Shown here in pieces: positions 18,693 through 27,382 of a stretch of 64,000 nucleotides of DNA. This DNA comes from Gammaproteobacteria bacterium Ga0074134 (lineage in GTDB: Bacteria; Pseudomonadota; Gammaproteobacteria; Ga0077554; Ga007554), in NCBI GenBank assembly GCA_001464965.1, contig LNEJ01000004.1, positions 1-64,000 of the forward strand, given 5' to 3'. The stretch's first letter is position 1. The number at the start of each line of letters is the position of its first letter. Made by a program: the position numbers and the translations under genes. The notes under the pieces were generated by a model that worked only from the letters and a program-made list of their open reading frames with translations, did no database searches and was not told where the DNA came from.

Positions 18693-18719
18693 GGAACCTC
18701 TGATTTATTCAGAGGTTCC
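18693..18719 (-). terminator. perfect 10-bp hairpin upstream of aguA
   Basis: GGAACCTCTG, a 7-base loop, and CAGAGGTTCC form a perfect stem. On the minus strand it is followed by TTGTGTTAAAATTT, a weak U-rich tract. It lies 45 bases before the aguA start and 175 bases after the GGDEF gene, so it could end the GGDEF transcript or act in the aguA leader. A second small hairpin (GGCACA/TGTGCC) follows at 18721-18736. Confidence 0.45.
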
Positions 18720-18894
18720 CCGGCACACGGATGTGCCTGCATTTTCCGATAGCGGCAACTGATTGAAAAATGAAGAAAAGAAAGAAATCATATTTTTGAT
18801 TTTCGTGCTCTGAGAATTCCATGAAGAAATTATTCAGGGCTTCCACAGGATAGCTCCGTGGTTATTGCGGGATTTTGCCGTGCACAGGAGTGCT

Positions 18895-19824
18895 CTATGC
18901 CAGTTTGACGCAGTTGCGCCCCGCGGCCTTGGCCTGATATAGCGCCTGATCGGCCCTGGAGAGTAGAGACGGGGGATTCTCCCGCGCACTTAAAAGCGCA
19001 ACGCCCAGGCTGACCGTAGAGGAGATCATTGCCTCATTGCATATGTATTTTGCCGTCTGCACTTTCTGGCGGATACGTTCGGCCAGGCAAAGCGCACCTT
19101 CCTCAGAGGTGTTGCTCAACAAAACCACGAACTCCTCTCCGCCATAGCGAAACAGGATGTCTGTGCTGCGTATACTGGCGACAGCGGCATTGGCCACGGT
19201 TTTAAGGGCACAATCGCCAATGGCATGTCCATATCTGTCATTGACGCCTTTGAAATGATCGATATCCATGGCGATGAGTGACAGGGGGGTGCCATATCTA
19301 TGGGCAAGTTCGACTTCGCGCTGCAAAGTGGCGTCCATGGCGACACGGTTGTTTACGCCAGTCAGCGGATCCTTGAGCGCAGCTTCCACGGCCTGTTTGT
19401 ACATCAGTGCATTGCGTAATGGATAAACGAGGCTGCAAAGCAGGTGCTCAATCAACATGGTTTCAGCTTCGGTGAATTTTCTCTTCCGTGTAAAAGTCAA
19501 TTCCCCCAGCCATTGTTCACCAATCGCCAGCCGGTAATTACCCGAATGGCGTGCCCTTTTGCCCTCAATGATCTCTATGTTTTGTGGAAGATGGCGGTAG
19601 GCAATACTGTCATAAGGAAGCAGTTTTCTGATTTCCATGAAGAACAGTTTCAAAATTTGATCGATTTCCAGCGTCGTTTGCAGAACGCATGAAAGGTGCG
19701 AGGCTTTATCCGATGGGGGTGTTTTTATAACAGTATCGTTTGATAGCGGCAGACGCGGCAGATAGTCCTGAGCGGAATCCGTGTAAATGAAATTACTGGT
19801 GGCTTGTTGTTGTGCGATAGTCAT
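18895..19824 (-). CDS. diguanylate cyclase (GGDEF domain)
   Basis: A 309-residue protein. The N-terminal 140 residues form a GAF-like region without obvious membrane segments (LETDQI-type helices, then RHLPQNIEIIEGKRARHSG). The C-terminal GGDEF domain begins at DPLTGVNNR (about 149). The active site is RYGGEEFVVLL with the allowed GGEEF variant. RSTD lies five residues before it, matching the c-di-GMP inhibitory I-site RxxD. It should make c-di-GMP under product inhibition. The start is the ATG at 19824, preceded by a strong AGGAGGTGTTT site. It lies next to the polysaccharide island, a frequent c-di-GMP target. Confidence 0.9.
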   Translation of the reverse strand: MTIAQQQATSNFIYTDSAQDYLPRLPLSNDTVIKTPPSDKASHLSCVLQTTLEIDQILKLFFMEIRKLLPYDSIAYRHLPQNIEIIEGKRARHSGNYRLAIGEQWLGELTFTRKRKFTEAETMLIEHLLCSLVYPLRNALMYKQAVEAALKDPLTGVNNRVAMDATLQREVELAHRYGTPLSLIAMDIDHFKGVNDRYGHAIGDCALKTVANAAVASIRSTDILFRYGGEEFVVLLSNTSEEGALCLAERIRQKVQTAKYICNEAMISSTVSLGVALLSARENPPSLLSRADQALYQAKAAGRNCVKLA

Positions 19825-19951
19825 AAACACCTCCTGGGTACGAGGATGTATGCGAAAAATGTGCCATATTAAGTGGCCGCGTTTATTGTCACAATAGTTA
19901 TTGAGAGCCTGGGTTTTAGAAGGTACACACCTGGAATTCCTACAGAGAATA

Positions 19952-19965
19952 GTCAATATATTGAC
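19952..19965. promoter_or_regulatory. perfect 14-bp palindrome in a divergent intergenic region
   Basis: GTCAATATATTGAC is fully self-complementary. It lies in the 246-bp gap between the GGDEF gene and the TPR gene, which point away from each other. This fits a binding site for a dimeric regulator controlling one or both. No other copy was noticed in the window. Confidence 0.4.
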
Positions 19966-20070
19966 GTGCCAATACCCTGTTTGCCCTTGGTACTTGGGTA
20001 CATTATCCTATCTGGATGATGCAGGCGATGGCCGCTATGCACAAGAACGTTTTATGCGAGCGTACCCAAT

Positions 20071-20940
20071 ATGAATGAATTGATTTCTAAAAGACGCTGC
20101 TCTTCAAGCGATGCCTTGCTGGTGGCGGCTCTACTGCTTTTTTCGGGCAGCGCTGGCGCCGGCTATGCGATAACCGCAAAAGATGTGCAAATGCTGCCAT
20201 CCTACTGCCGCCAACTCCCGGCTGGATTCTATGAACCCAATGCTCAAGCATACCGGATCGCGGGTTCTTTTCCGGCAGGGATGCCCCATGGCCATCATTA
20301 CTGCCATGGATTGAAATATATCGCGCGCGCCACGGCGCAGTCCACAAACCGGGGGGAGATACAAGAAAATCTGCGAGGCGCAGTGGATGAATTCGGGTAT
20401 GTATTGGGCCATACCGAAGTGATTCCGGAGTATTATCCCTATCTGGCCATGGTAAGAGCGGATCTTGGGCGGGTCTATGATCGCCTGGGAAAGCCTGCAG
20501 ACAGTTCACGGGAGTTTATGGAGGCGATCCGCCTGAAGCCTGATTATGTCGCGGCTTATATCGGCTTGATCGACTTCTACCGGAAACTTGGTAACCGCGC
20601 AGATGCATTGAAAACTGCCCAGGAAGGGCTCACGCATGTGCCGGAGTCCAAAACATTACAGCGGTATTATCGTGATCTGGGTGGAAAACTGCCTTATCCG
20701 GCGGCTATCGATAGCGCATCAAAAACAGACAATCCGGCAGAAGCTCCTTCGGGTAATAATACGGCGCCTAATGTAGCCGTGCCCGGCAAGGGGAACGACA
20801 CCCCGGCGGCAGAGCCGCCGGCAGCGTCTTCCCGCACAGATGATCAAAAACAATCCCAGGAAGCAAAACCCCAAGAGCCCAAAATTGGCTCCCCAACTAA
20901 CCCGTGGTGCCGCTTTTGTCCGCCACCCGAATTGCAATAA
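20071..20940 (+). CDS. exported TPR protein with a C-terminal CRFC motif
   Basis: 289 residues. The N-terminus (ALLVAALLLFSGSAGAGYA, about residues 15-33) is a signal peptide, so the protein is exported. Three TPR-like helix pairs lie around residues 95-205, including LGRVYDRLGKPADSSREFME and AAYIGLIDFYRKLGNRADAL. A Pro/Ala/Gln-rich low-complexity linker (about 215-272) leads to the end NPWCRFCPPPELQ, whose paired cysteines contrast with the linker. It is the only plus-strand gene in the island and converges with the GT2 fusion three bases downstream. Exact function unknown. TPR proteins often act as assembly factors for envelope polysaccharide machinery. Confidence 0.75.
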   Translation: MNELISKRRCSSSDALLVAALLLFSGSAGAGYAITAKDVQMLPSYCRQLPAGFYEPNAQAYRIAGSFPAGMPHGHHYCHGLKYIARATAQSTNRGEIQENLRGAVDEFGYVLGHTEVIPEYYPYLAMVRADLGRVYDRLGKPADSSREFMEAIRLKPDYVAAYIGLIDFYRKLGNRADALKTAQEGLTHVPESKTLQRYYRDLGGKLPYPAAIDSASKTDNPAEAPSGNNTAPNVAVPGKGNDTPAAEPPAASSRTDDQKQSQEAKPQEPKIGSPTNPWCRFCPPPELQ

Positions 20941-20943
20941 TGT

Positions 20944-23900
20944 TCAAGTTGGGTGTGCTTGGTGGCTAACCAGATCAGCCTCCATCCACGCCCTGAGTTT
21001 TTGCCTCAGCTCTTCCGCAACCTCGGGGTGGAGATCGATCACGTTCGAGTAGCATCCGGGGTCATTTGTCAGATCAAACAATTGGTGGATTTCTCCGTTA
21101 CGCATTGGCTGATAGGTGAATTTCCACTTTTCGGTTCTAATCATCCTATCCTTCGCGCGGACGATAATGTTCTGGTATTCCGGCTTGATCGCCAGAGTAC
21201 CGTTTCGCTTATCCGGCACCTCCAGCAAATCAGGCAGGTCGGGGTAATGGAGATGATCGGCGGGCATTCCCGGGGGCGTTGTCAACCAGATGCCGGTTTC
21301 ATTGTGAGCTATCAGGCCAAGGTTGATGTCGCAGTTGTCCATATAGGGCGCAAGCGATACGCCTTCCATCTCCGGTGGTTTTTCCACTCCAAGGAGATCC
21401 AGCAGGGTGGGTGCAATGTCCACGGTCCGCGTGATATGTGAAACCAGGCCGCCGGGTGGTTTGCGCGGATCTTTGATGATTAATGGGACGCGTGCGCTGT
21501 GGTCACCCATGACACTGTTTCCTTGCCCCCATGTGCCGTGTTCAAAAAACTCCATGCCATGATCGCTGTAGATGACGATGATGGTGTTTTCTTCCAGGCC
21601 GCAGGCCTTGATGTGTGCAACGATCCTGGCCACTTCATCATCAAAACTTTTTACACAGCCATCGTAGAGATTAATGATCTGATCAAGGTCGAACTCCTTT
21701 TTGCTATCACCCTGCCGACGGATGATCTCAAATGGATCCGTCAGGCGCGCCATCACAAACTTCGATTCGCCGTTGTATTCAGGATCGGAGAACAGCGTGT
21801 AATAGGGGTATTCCGATCCAAACGGAGGGTGGGTCGCCGCTATGAAGATGTTCAGGAAGAAGGGTTGATCCTTGCCGGCCAGATCGCTGATCATCGCTCG
21901 CCCATCACGCCCCACCTCACGTGTCAGAGGGACGCCGGCGAGATAATACAGTTCGGGCAAGAAGCGTTTGCCGAAGCGGTTATGCGTGAAGAGGGAAAGA
22001 AACAGACGCAGATCCTTCGGGCCCTGGCGGATCAGATATTTCAGGTTCCATTGGTCCTCGGGCAAGTCGCGTTGCGCAAAACCCAAATCGAATTTCTTCA
22101 TATCGGCCGCCGCCCAATCACCCACCACCGCTGTGCGATACCCGGCCTGAGCCAGTAGCGCGGGCAAGGCCGGTGTCGGCAGGGCCAATTCGTCGTCGCC
22201 CACGAAATTGTCGCGGACACCGTGGGTATGCGGCCAGGTTCCCGTCAACATGGAGATCAGGCTGGGGGCTGTACGGGCACAGGGTACGTAACAGTGGGTA
22301 AAATGCGTGCCGCGCATGGCGAGCGCATTCAGGTAAGGGGTCAGTTCGCGGTGATGCTGGCCGTTGCCTATGCGATCGGCACGCAGGGTGTCTGATCCGA
22401 CCATGACGATGTTCGGCCGGGCGGGGTCGGTTGCAGCGCCGCTGGCTGGCAGGGTTTCGTCTCCGGGCGAGAGCGTCCGGACCACGGCGGCCACTGTGCC
22501 CGCGAGTATCCCCCAAACCACCAGGCGAGTCCAATGTTCTTGGGTCAGCATATCGGTCAGGTCTGCAATGACCGCAAGCGCTGCCGTCAGGGCAAGAGTC
22601 AGCTGGAAGATCTGCAATCGTCCCGGTGAGAGCAGGTGCCACAGCGGATACAACCGGCTCAGCCGGTAATGCGACGAAGCGGCGATCGTGGCTGGCAGAT
22701 AGAGTAGATGGCGGCAGAACTGCAACGACGTGACGGCGCAGATGCCCCCGAAAGCGGCAATCACCGCGCCTGTAGTGGTGAATTCGAGGCCCGCAATTCG
22801 GTTCAGGGATGAATACACGGCGACACCTGCCACCGCCATAAATCCGCCTATTAGCAACGCCCAGGCGGCAAGGCGCGTGAAAGCGAACAGGGTGTAACGG
22901 GCGTAATGTTCTTGAATTTCCTGCTTTAGCGAGGGTCCCGTCCGTGAAAAACCGATGATCGACTTCACCAGAAGGGCCAAAGTGAATAGGGTGGTGGCCC
23001 CGGCGGCGGACAGTATGCCTTCCCATAATACCTGTGATGGCGATGACACAATGGCGGAGGCTGTCGCCATCCCTAACGTCAGGGCGAGGGGGGCGATCCC
23101 CGGCGCCATCTTGCCGGTGTCGACGGATAATTGTACATTCGTGGCAGAGGCGGGTTTTGCCGCTATCGTGCTGTGTATCAAACGTTGTAAACCGGCACGT
23201 AGCGGGTTCAACACGGCTGTCATCGTGCTGTGTATCAAACGTTGTAAACCGGCACGTAGCGGGTTCAACACGGCTGTCCATGTCGATTCAAATGCCCCAG
23301 ATAACTCCCCTACACTTGCAGCCAGCCGGACGAGATAAAAAATGCGGCGATTGTGATCTCGTGAAAAAACGACGCTGCCCAGGTAACTTAATACTTTATG
23401 GAACATGTAAAGCCTGGGCAGAGTCCCTTGAGAATGTACCAGGAAATTTGATAGCGAGCGGGAATAACTCTTACGAAGAATATAAGGTGTACTCATTCGC
23501 TCTGCATCAATAGAGTGTAACTGCCTTACATGAGGCAGGTAGTGTGTGGTATATCCATGTAACGCTGCTCTCTTCAGAAAATCATGGTCTTCTCCACCCG
23601 CCAAGTTGTGACCGATAGGCCCAAGATCGGTGGAAAATGTCCCAATCGTATCAAATACGCGGCGTCGAACCGTGATATTCCCTCCGCTGGGAAACCGATC
23701 TCCGGCGCTGAGGCGAATAGATTTGATTCCCAGATCAAACTCCGGGAAAGGCCGAATCGTTATCGCGTAAGGCTCCTTGGCATGTACCCACGATGGTTCG
23801 CTACCGTCCCAAGCCGGCCAAATGCGGCCGCAAAAAATATCGTCTTGCGGATAACACTTGATTCCATCCACGAGGTGCGCAAAAAAACCTGGCTCGACGA

Positions 23901-24207
23901 CTTGATCGTCATCGATAAAACACAGTACATCATGATCCGTGTGGGCGATGGCCGTATTCAGCGCGTAGGATTTCCCAGCTTTGGGTTCTTCCAGCCAGCC
24001 CAGCCTTAAAAAGGCTTGCGAGTGTGCCGAACGGAATGCCGAGAGTTGGGCTAGCGTGTCATCACTGCAATTGTTTGCGACAACCAATATGTCAATTGGT
24101 GTCGGTCCCGCGTAGCCAGCGGCATAAAGCGAGGCCAGTGTTTCGATGAGCGAGTGGCTGCGGTTGTAAGTGCAGATCACAACTGCGAGATTGGGTTTGG
24201 GGCTCAT
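20944..24207 (-). CDS. GT2 glycosyltransferase - membrane - sulfatase/alkaline-phosphatase-superfamily fusion
   Basis: A protein of about 1,087 residues. Residues 1-260 form a GT2 glycosyltransferase (VVICTYNRSHSLIETLASL, then FIDDDQVVEP with the metal-binding acidic triplet and the GGEDHDFLKRAALHGY acceptor motif). About 340-580 is a linker and roughly six hydrophobic segments. From about 600 comes an alkaline-phosphatase-superfamily domain beginning PNIVMVGSDTLRADR (first metal Asp), with YSDHGMEFFEHGTWGQ (second metal Asp-His) and the histidine in MGDHSARVPLII. The sulfatase signature is altered: TAPSLISMLTG has Thr where Cys or Ser normally becomes formylglycine, and Leu instead of Arg. 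Thr is the nucleophile in phosphoethanolamine and phosphoglycerol transferases of this superfamily. I start at the ATG at 24207; a TTG at 24306 would add 33 unrelated residues. Probably decorates an envelope glycan. Confidence 0.85.
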   Translation of the reverse strand: MSPKPNLAVVICTYNRSHSLIETLASLYAAGYAGPTPIDILVVANNCSDDTLAQLSAFRSAHSQAFLRLGWLEEPKAGKSYALNTAIAHTDHDVLCFIDDDQVVEPGFFAHLVDGIKCYPQDDIFCGRIWPAWDGSEPSWVHAKEPYAITIRPFPEFDLGIKSIRLSAGDRFPSGGNITVRRRVFDTIGTFSTDLGPIGHNLAGGEDHDFLKRAALHGYTTHYLPHVRQLHSIDAERMSTPYILRKSYSRSLSNFLVHSQGTLPRLYMFHKVLSYLGSVVFSRDHNRRIFYLVRLAASVGELSGAFESTWTAVLNPLRAGLQRLIHSTMTAVLNPLRAGLQRLIHSTIAAKPASATNVQLSVDTGKMAPGIAPLALTLGMATASAIVSSPSQVLWEGILSAAGATTLFTLALLVKSIIGFSRTGPSLKQEIQEHYARYTLFAFTRLAAWALLIGGFMAVAGVAVYSSLNRIAGLEFTTTGAVIAAFGGICAVTSLQFCRHLLYLPATIAASSHYRLSRLYPLWHLLSPGRLQIFQLTLALTAALAVIADLTDMLTQEHWTRLVVWGILAGTVAAVVRTLSPGDETLPASGAATDPARPNIVMVGSDTLRADRIGNGQHHRELTPYLNALAMRGTHFTHCYVPCARTAPSLISMLTGTWPHTHGVRDNFVGDDELALPTPALPALLAQAGYRTAVVGDWAAADMKKFDLGFAQRDLPEDQWNLKYLIRQGPKDLRLFLSLFTHNRFGKRFLPELYYLAGVPLTREVGRDGRAMISDLAGKDQPFFLNIFIAATHPPFGSEYPYYTLFSDPEYNGESKFVMARLTDPFEIIRRQGDSKKEFDLDQIINLYDGCVKSFDDEVARIVAHIKACGLEENTIIVIYSDHGMEFFEHGTWGQGNSVMGDHSARVPLIIKDPRKPPGGLVSHITRTVDIAPTLLDLLGVEKPPEMEGVSLAPYMDNCDINLGLIAHNETGIWLTTPPGMPADHLHYPDLPDLLEVPDKRNGTLAIKPEYQNIIVRAKDRMIRTEKWKFTYQPMRNGEIHQLFDLTNDPGCYSNVIDLHPEVAEELRQKLRAWMEADLVSHQAHPT
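23165..23278. repeat. 57-bp perfect tandem duplication inside the GT2 fusion gene
   Basis: Two identical 57-base units (23165-23221 and 23222-23278) encode two copies of the 19-residue block TAVLNPLRAGLQRLIHSTM (the last residue differs at the second boundary). The length is a multiple of three, so the frame is kept. The identity implies a very recent slip or duplication. It lies in the linker between the glycosyltransferase domain and the membrane segments. Confidence 0.95.
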
Positions 24208-24302
24208 GGCGTTACGAGGCTCTCGCGCTCGCGGGCTCCCCCCGTCCTCGGCCAACGGATTGTTCGGCGTAGAAGCACTACTGGCCACTCCTTGATAAGT
24301 AT

Positions 24303-24623
24303 TCAAATGTAGAAATCCCTAACCCTGAAAGGTGGCGCACTCAGCAATCGCTCCCCAATGAATTCGGAATTGCGAACATAAAGAGTATTACCACCGGTAT
24401 TGTATTTCCCGCCCAAATCGATCAACTGCCGCTCAAACGGCTTATATTGGCAGCTAGAGAAAGCGTGATTAATCAGTGTCTGGTGAATGTCCTCGTCGCT
24501 GAAACCGTAACGGTTACCGCTCTGGTTTAGCTCGATAATAACGGCGAGAAGGTCAGGATGGCGCAGCGTGCTCACGGCACCCTGCAACACCTCGTGCTCC
24601 CAGCCTTCAACATCCACCTTCAA
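24303..24623 (-). pseudogene. FkbM-type methyltransferase, 5'-truncated remnant
   Basis: 106 codons matching only the C-terminal part of an FkbM methyltransferase. It opens directly with the SAM-site strand KVDVEGWEHEVLQGA (complete family members have 100 or more residues before this). LLAVIIELNQSGNRYGFSDED follows. The apparent first codon is TTG, 7 bases after the stop of the upstream glycosyltransferase. The upstream half is missing and the preceding gene abuts the break, so a deletion or recombination is likely. Residual translation is possible but the SAM-binding core is gone. Confidence 0.8.
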
Positions 24624-24629
24624 GTGATC

Positions 24630-25556
24630 TTAGTCGAGTGCATGGCCATGCTTATGGAGCACTTTTAGCCACTCATTAATCAATTTGCCCTCGGTGCGCA
24701 TATCCCATTGGTAGCCGGTACGACAAAATGGGTAAATATTGTTTTCGACTGCCCAGATCAGGTCCGGCAGGTAGCGAATGTAATTCTCATCATGCCGCCA
24801 TGGGTGGATTGTCCAGTACGTATAAGCGGTGAGGTTCCACTGTTCGAAGTCCTTCTCCCTGAATGTATAAGTCAAGCTTTTTTCCAGAGGCTCACCGGAT
24901 TTTGCCTGCATCAACGGCAGGCAAATTTTGAGCTTTGCCATATCCATCAGGAAGTAGCGCGTTGAAGTAAAGTCAACACGCCGCCACTTGGTTGGCAAGG
25001 GCCGTTCAAACGAACGGCCAGTCAGCTTCTCGAGCCAAGTCTTCGCCAGGGGCGGCCCAGCCCGTGGGCATGTGACGATCACACTGGGCTCCTGCTGAAA
25101 CAACTCAATTCCATCAGCAATCCACGACCCGTTACCGGAACGATGAAAAAGCATGTCCGAATCGGCATGGAAGACATAATCACCCGTGCAACGATCCAAC
25201 GCGTATAAGTACTGGTAGATGGGGGCGCCTGAAAAGTCCTTGAGGTCGACCTTCTCGGTACCAAAGTACTTGTACAAGATTCGGTTTTGCTCGTGCCCAC
25301 TCCACGGGATGACGTCCACGCGATCGATGATTTTGTCCTCAAGCAGCCGCTGAAGAATATTCTCGATATCGTGTTGACTGCCCTGGATGCGTTGGGTGTA
25401 TTTTCCCTCTTGCTTTCCCGGGTCATAAGCGACCAGCCGCTCGGTGAACGGATAGTTGAGAGCCCGCATCATGTGGCGGAGGGTGGGTTCGAGAAAGGGG
25501 GCGTCCGTATTGCATACGTTTATGGTGAAGCTGACGCTAGGAGAGAGTGCACTCAT
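24630..25556 (-). CDS. glycosyltransferase-like protein (GT-A fold)
   Basis: 308 residues. It begins VSFTINVCNTDAPFLEPTLRHMM, a GT-A opening, and has the metal-binding DxD in YVFHADSDMLFHR (about residues 125-137). The C-terminal half is rich in aromatic residues (WNLTAYTYWTIHPWRHDENY). It resembles family 2-like enzymes but diverges from typical GT2; donor and acceptor are unknown. It starts one base after the stop of the next upstream gene, so they are co-translated. Its C-terminal end lies at the FkbM deletion junction, so the last residues (GHALD) may be altered. Confidence 0.75.
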   Translation of the reverse strand: MSALSPSVSFTINVCNTDAPFLEPTLRHMMRALNYPFTERLVAYDPGKQEGKYTQRIQGSQHDIENILQRLLEDKIIDRVDVIPWSGHEQNRILYKYFGTEKVDLKDFSGAPIYQYLYALDRCTGDYVFHADSDMLFHRSGNGSWIADGIELFQQEPSVIVTCPRAGPPLAKTWLEKLTGRSFERPLPTKWRRVDFTSTRYFLMDMAKLKICLPLMQAKSGEPLEKSLTYTFREKDFEQWNLTAYTYWTIHPWRHDENYIRYLPDLIWAVENNIYPFCRTGYQWDMRTEGKLINEWLKVLHKHGHALD

Positions 25557-25557
25557 G

Positions 25558-26535
25558 TTAATGAAATCCGATATTTCTTTTGTTTTTTACCCAACGCAAT
25601 GGTTTTCGAATTCCTTCCGGCAAACAGCAATAGGCTAACTTGAACAAGGTGTTTATGTCCAATGGCTTCAGTTTTATGGCTCGGAAGAAATGAGGGATTG
25701 CCTGGCGATAATCACCAATATTGTACAAATAGTGGTTAGCCACACCGCAATTGAGGGCATGCATGCGGCGAACATAGTCTTGTCGGTTGATTAGCGCGAC
25801 TGCTCCTGGATCGGCCCTGAATACGCTATCGATAGCCTTTAGCCGCAAAATAAGCATCTTATAGCCCTGCGTGGATTGCTGCGTTTCATGCTTGCGCCAG
25901 TAGCCTAGGATGGTTTGGATCTGTCCGATAGGATAGAACCTCGCGATTCGTAGCCACAGTTCGTAGTCGTCTACACCCGGAAGGTCTTCGTTGAACTGCC
26001 CAACTTCTTCAAATATCCCGCGTGGGATCATTGAGGTTAACGGTTGAATATCGTTGCTGATAAATATCTGGTTGAAAACGAAACCAATCTGAATTGACGC
26101 GCGTGGATTATCAAAATGGCTCTCATTGCGACATTGATATTGAGGCAGTAGCACACCATTTTGATCGATCAGTGCCAGATCGGAGTGGATTAGACCAAGC
26201 TCTGGGTGCTTACCAAAAGCTGCTATTTGAATTTTAAGCTTGTTTGGCAACCAGATATCGTCTTGATCTAGAAACGTAATGTAACTACCCGTTGCTTGCC
26301 TAAGAGCGTTGTTTCTACTTGCTGCTACTCCTTGATTTTTCGTGTTGCGCAGGTAAATTACTCTTGGGTCGTAAAAATACTGCCTTACAATTTCGTCAGA
26401 CCGGTCAGGCGAGTTGTCATTTACGATGATTAACTCAAGGTTATGGTGAGTTTGACTAAGCACGCTGTCGATGGCATTCGACAGATATCTCTCACCTCCG
26501 TAAACGGGCATAATTACAGATACTTTATTAAGCAA
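25558..26535 (-). CDS. GT2 family glycosyltransferase
   Basis: 325 residues. A typical GT2 domain: VSVIMPVYGGERYLSNAIDS (about 5-24), LELIIVNDNSPD (nucleotide Asp), and GSYITFLDQDDIWLPNKL with the DxD-type motif (about 89-104). DDYELWLRIARFYPIGQI marks the acceptor-side helix. The start is TTG at 26535 with GAGGT about 10 bases upstream. Base composition is clearly more AT-rich than the housekeeping genes, suggesting acquisition. Probably adds one sugar of the repeat unit. Confidence 0.88.
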   Translation of the reverse strand: MLNKVSVIMPVYGGERYLSNAIDSVLSQTHHNLELIIVNDNSPDRSDEIVRQYFYDPRVIYLRNTKNQGVAASRNNALRQATGSYITFLDQDDIWLPNKLKIQIAAFGKHPELGLIHSDLALIDQNGVLLPQYQCRNESHFDNPRASIQIGFVFNQIFISNDIQPLTSMIPRGIFEEVGQFNEDLPGVDDYELWLRIARFYPIGQIQTILGYWRKHETQQSTQGYKMLILRLKAIDSVFRADPGAVALINRQDYVRRMHALNCGVANHYLYNIGDYRQAIPHFFRAIKLKPLDINTLFKLAYCCLPEGIRKPLRWVKNKRNIGFH

Positions 26536-26614
26536 TTGTGGTTACCTCTGCCGTAATTTACATGAAGCATGTCTAATGGTGTCTGGCTCTTTGTCGCATG
26601 GGTTTGGAATAGCA

Positions 26615-27340
26615 CTAGTCATTGTGTATGTACTTTAGTGCCCATATGATTCTACGAATCAACTGATAGTATTTATCTCCAAACACCTTTGCGGTGATTG
26701 ACCTATATGAGTGTCTCTTGCAGGAATTAGCTAGGGCGACATATTGATCAATATCACTGATTAGGGGATGTAAGTTGTGAAAGGTATCCTCTTGAAGTTG
26801 AATCTCTCTCTTTATTCCAAAAAATAACAAATCAAAGGAGTCCCAGTTTGTTTGAAAATGAAAGGTTGAGAAGAGTTTTTTTAGGTCTACCTTTCTCTCA
26901 AAGTCTCGTTTAGTAAGGTTTCGGTAATAGTCCCATCCAATATCAATGGTGAGCGGTGAATCCTTTGGTGTGGTTTTCGACGTGCCATGCTCGGGGCGTC
27001 CGATAGTGGCGCATGTCATGACGATGAGCCCCCCGGGTCTGCAGAGTCGCACCATATTCTCAAAGGTTTCGTGCCAATAGGGGTTGTGCTCCATGACCTC
27101 GCACGATATCACCACATCAAAAGCATTATCGGGCGCATCATATTTCTGCCCTTCGCAAACCACGTCAACGTTCTTGCCGGGTGCAACGTCTAGACCTATG
27201 TACCGGCAATTTTGGAAGTAGTCCCGAACACTGCCATTGATATTTAAGGAGCCCACCTCTAGAACCCTCTGGTTCATGAAATAGTGAGGTAAGTGAACAG
27301 AAACTAAATTGACAAAGTGTCTTTGGCTCTCATGCGACAT
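26615..27340 (-). CDS. class I SAM-dependent methyltransferase
   Basis: 241 residues. The core is short: RVLEVGSLNINGSVRDYF replaces the classic glycine-rich loop, then YIGLDVAPGKNVD (acidic ribose contact) and FDVVISCEVMEHNPYWHETFENMVRLCRPGG, a Methyltransf_11-type motif. The last 70 residues are AT-rich and basic. It probably methylates a sugar or glycan terminus, inferred from position between glycosyltransferases. Low GC relative to the flanks. Confidence 0.8.
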   Translation of the reverse strand: MSHESQRHFVNLVSVHLPHYFMNQRVLEVGSLNINGSVRDYFQNCRYIGLDVAPGKNVDVVCEGQKYDAPDNAFDVVISCEVMEHNPYWHETFENMVRLCRPGGLIVMTCATIGRPEHGTSKTTPKDSPLTIDIGWDYYRNLTKRDFERKVDLKKLFSTFHFQTNWDSFDLLFFGIKREIQLQEDTFHNLHPLISDIDQYVALANSCKRHSYRSITAKVFGDKYYQLIRRIIWALKYIHND

Positions 27341-27382
27341 ACTGTACCCCTAATATTTGTGCGTCAAGGTTAAATGCGCGAG

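Noticed and set aside
20944-22410. calling the C-terminal domain of the fusion a true sulfatase
   Set aside because: The formylglycine Cys/Ser is Thr and the signature Arg is absent, so sulfate-ester hydrolysis by the known mechanism is not supported.
22118-23281. 387-codon minus-strand frame inside the GT2 fusion gene
   Set aside because: It is an alternative frame of the same strand within a gene with clear domains; its translation is Arg/His-rich without any motif, and the tandem duplication makes it look longer.
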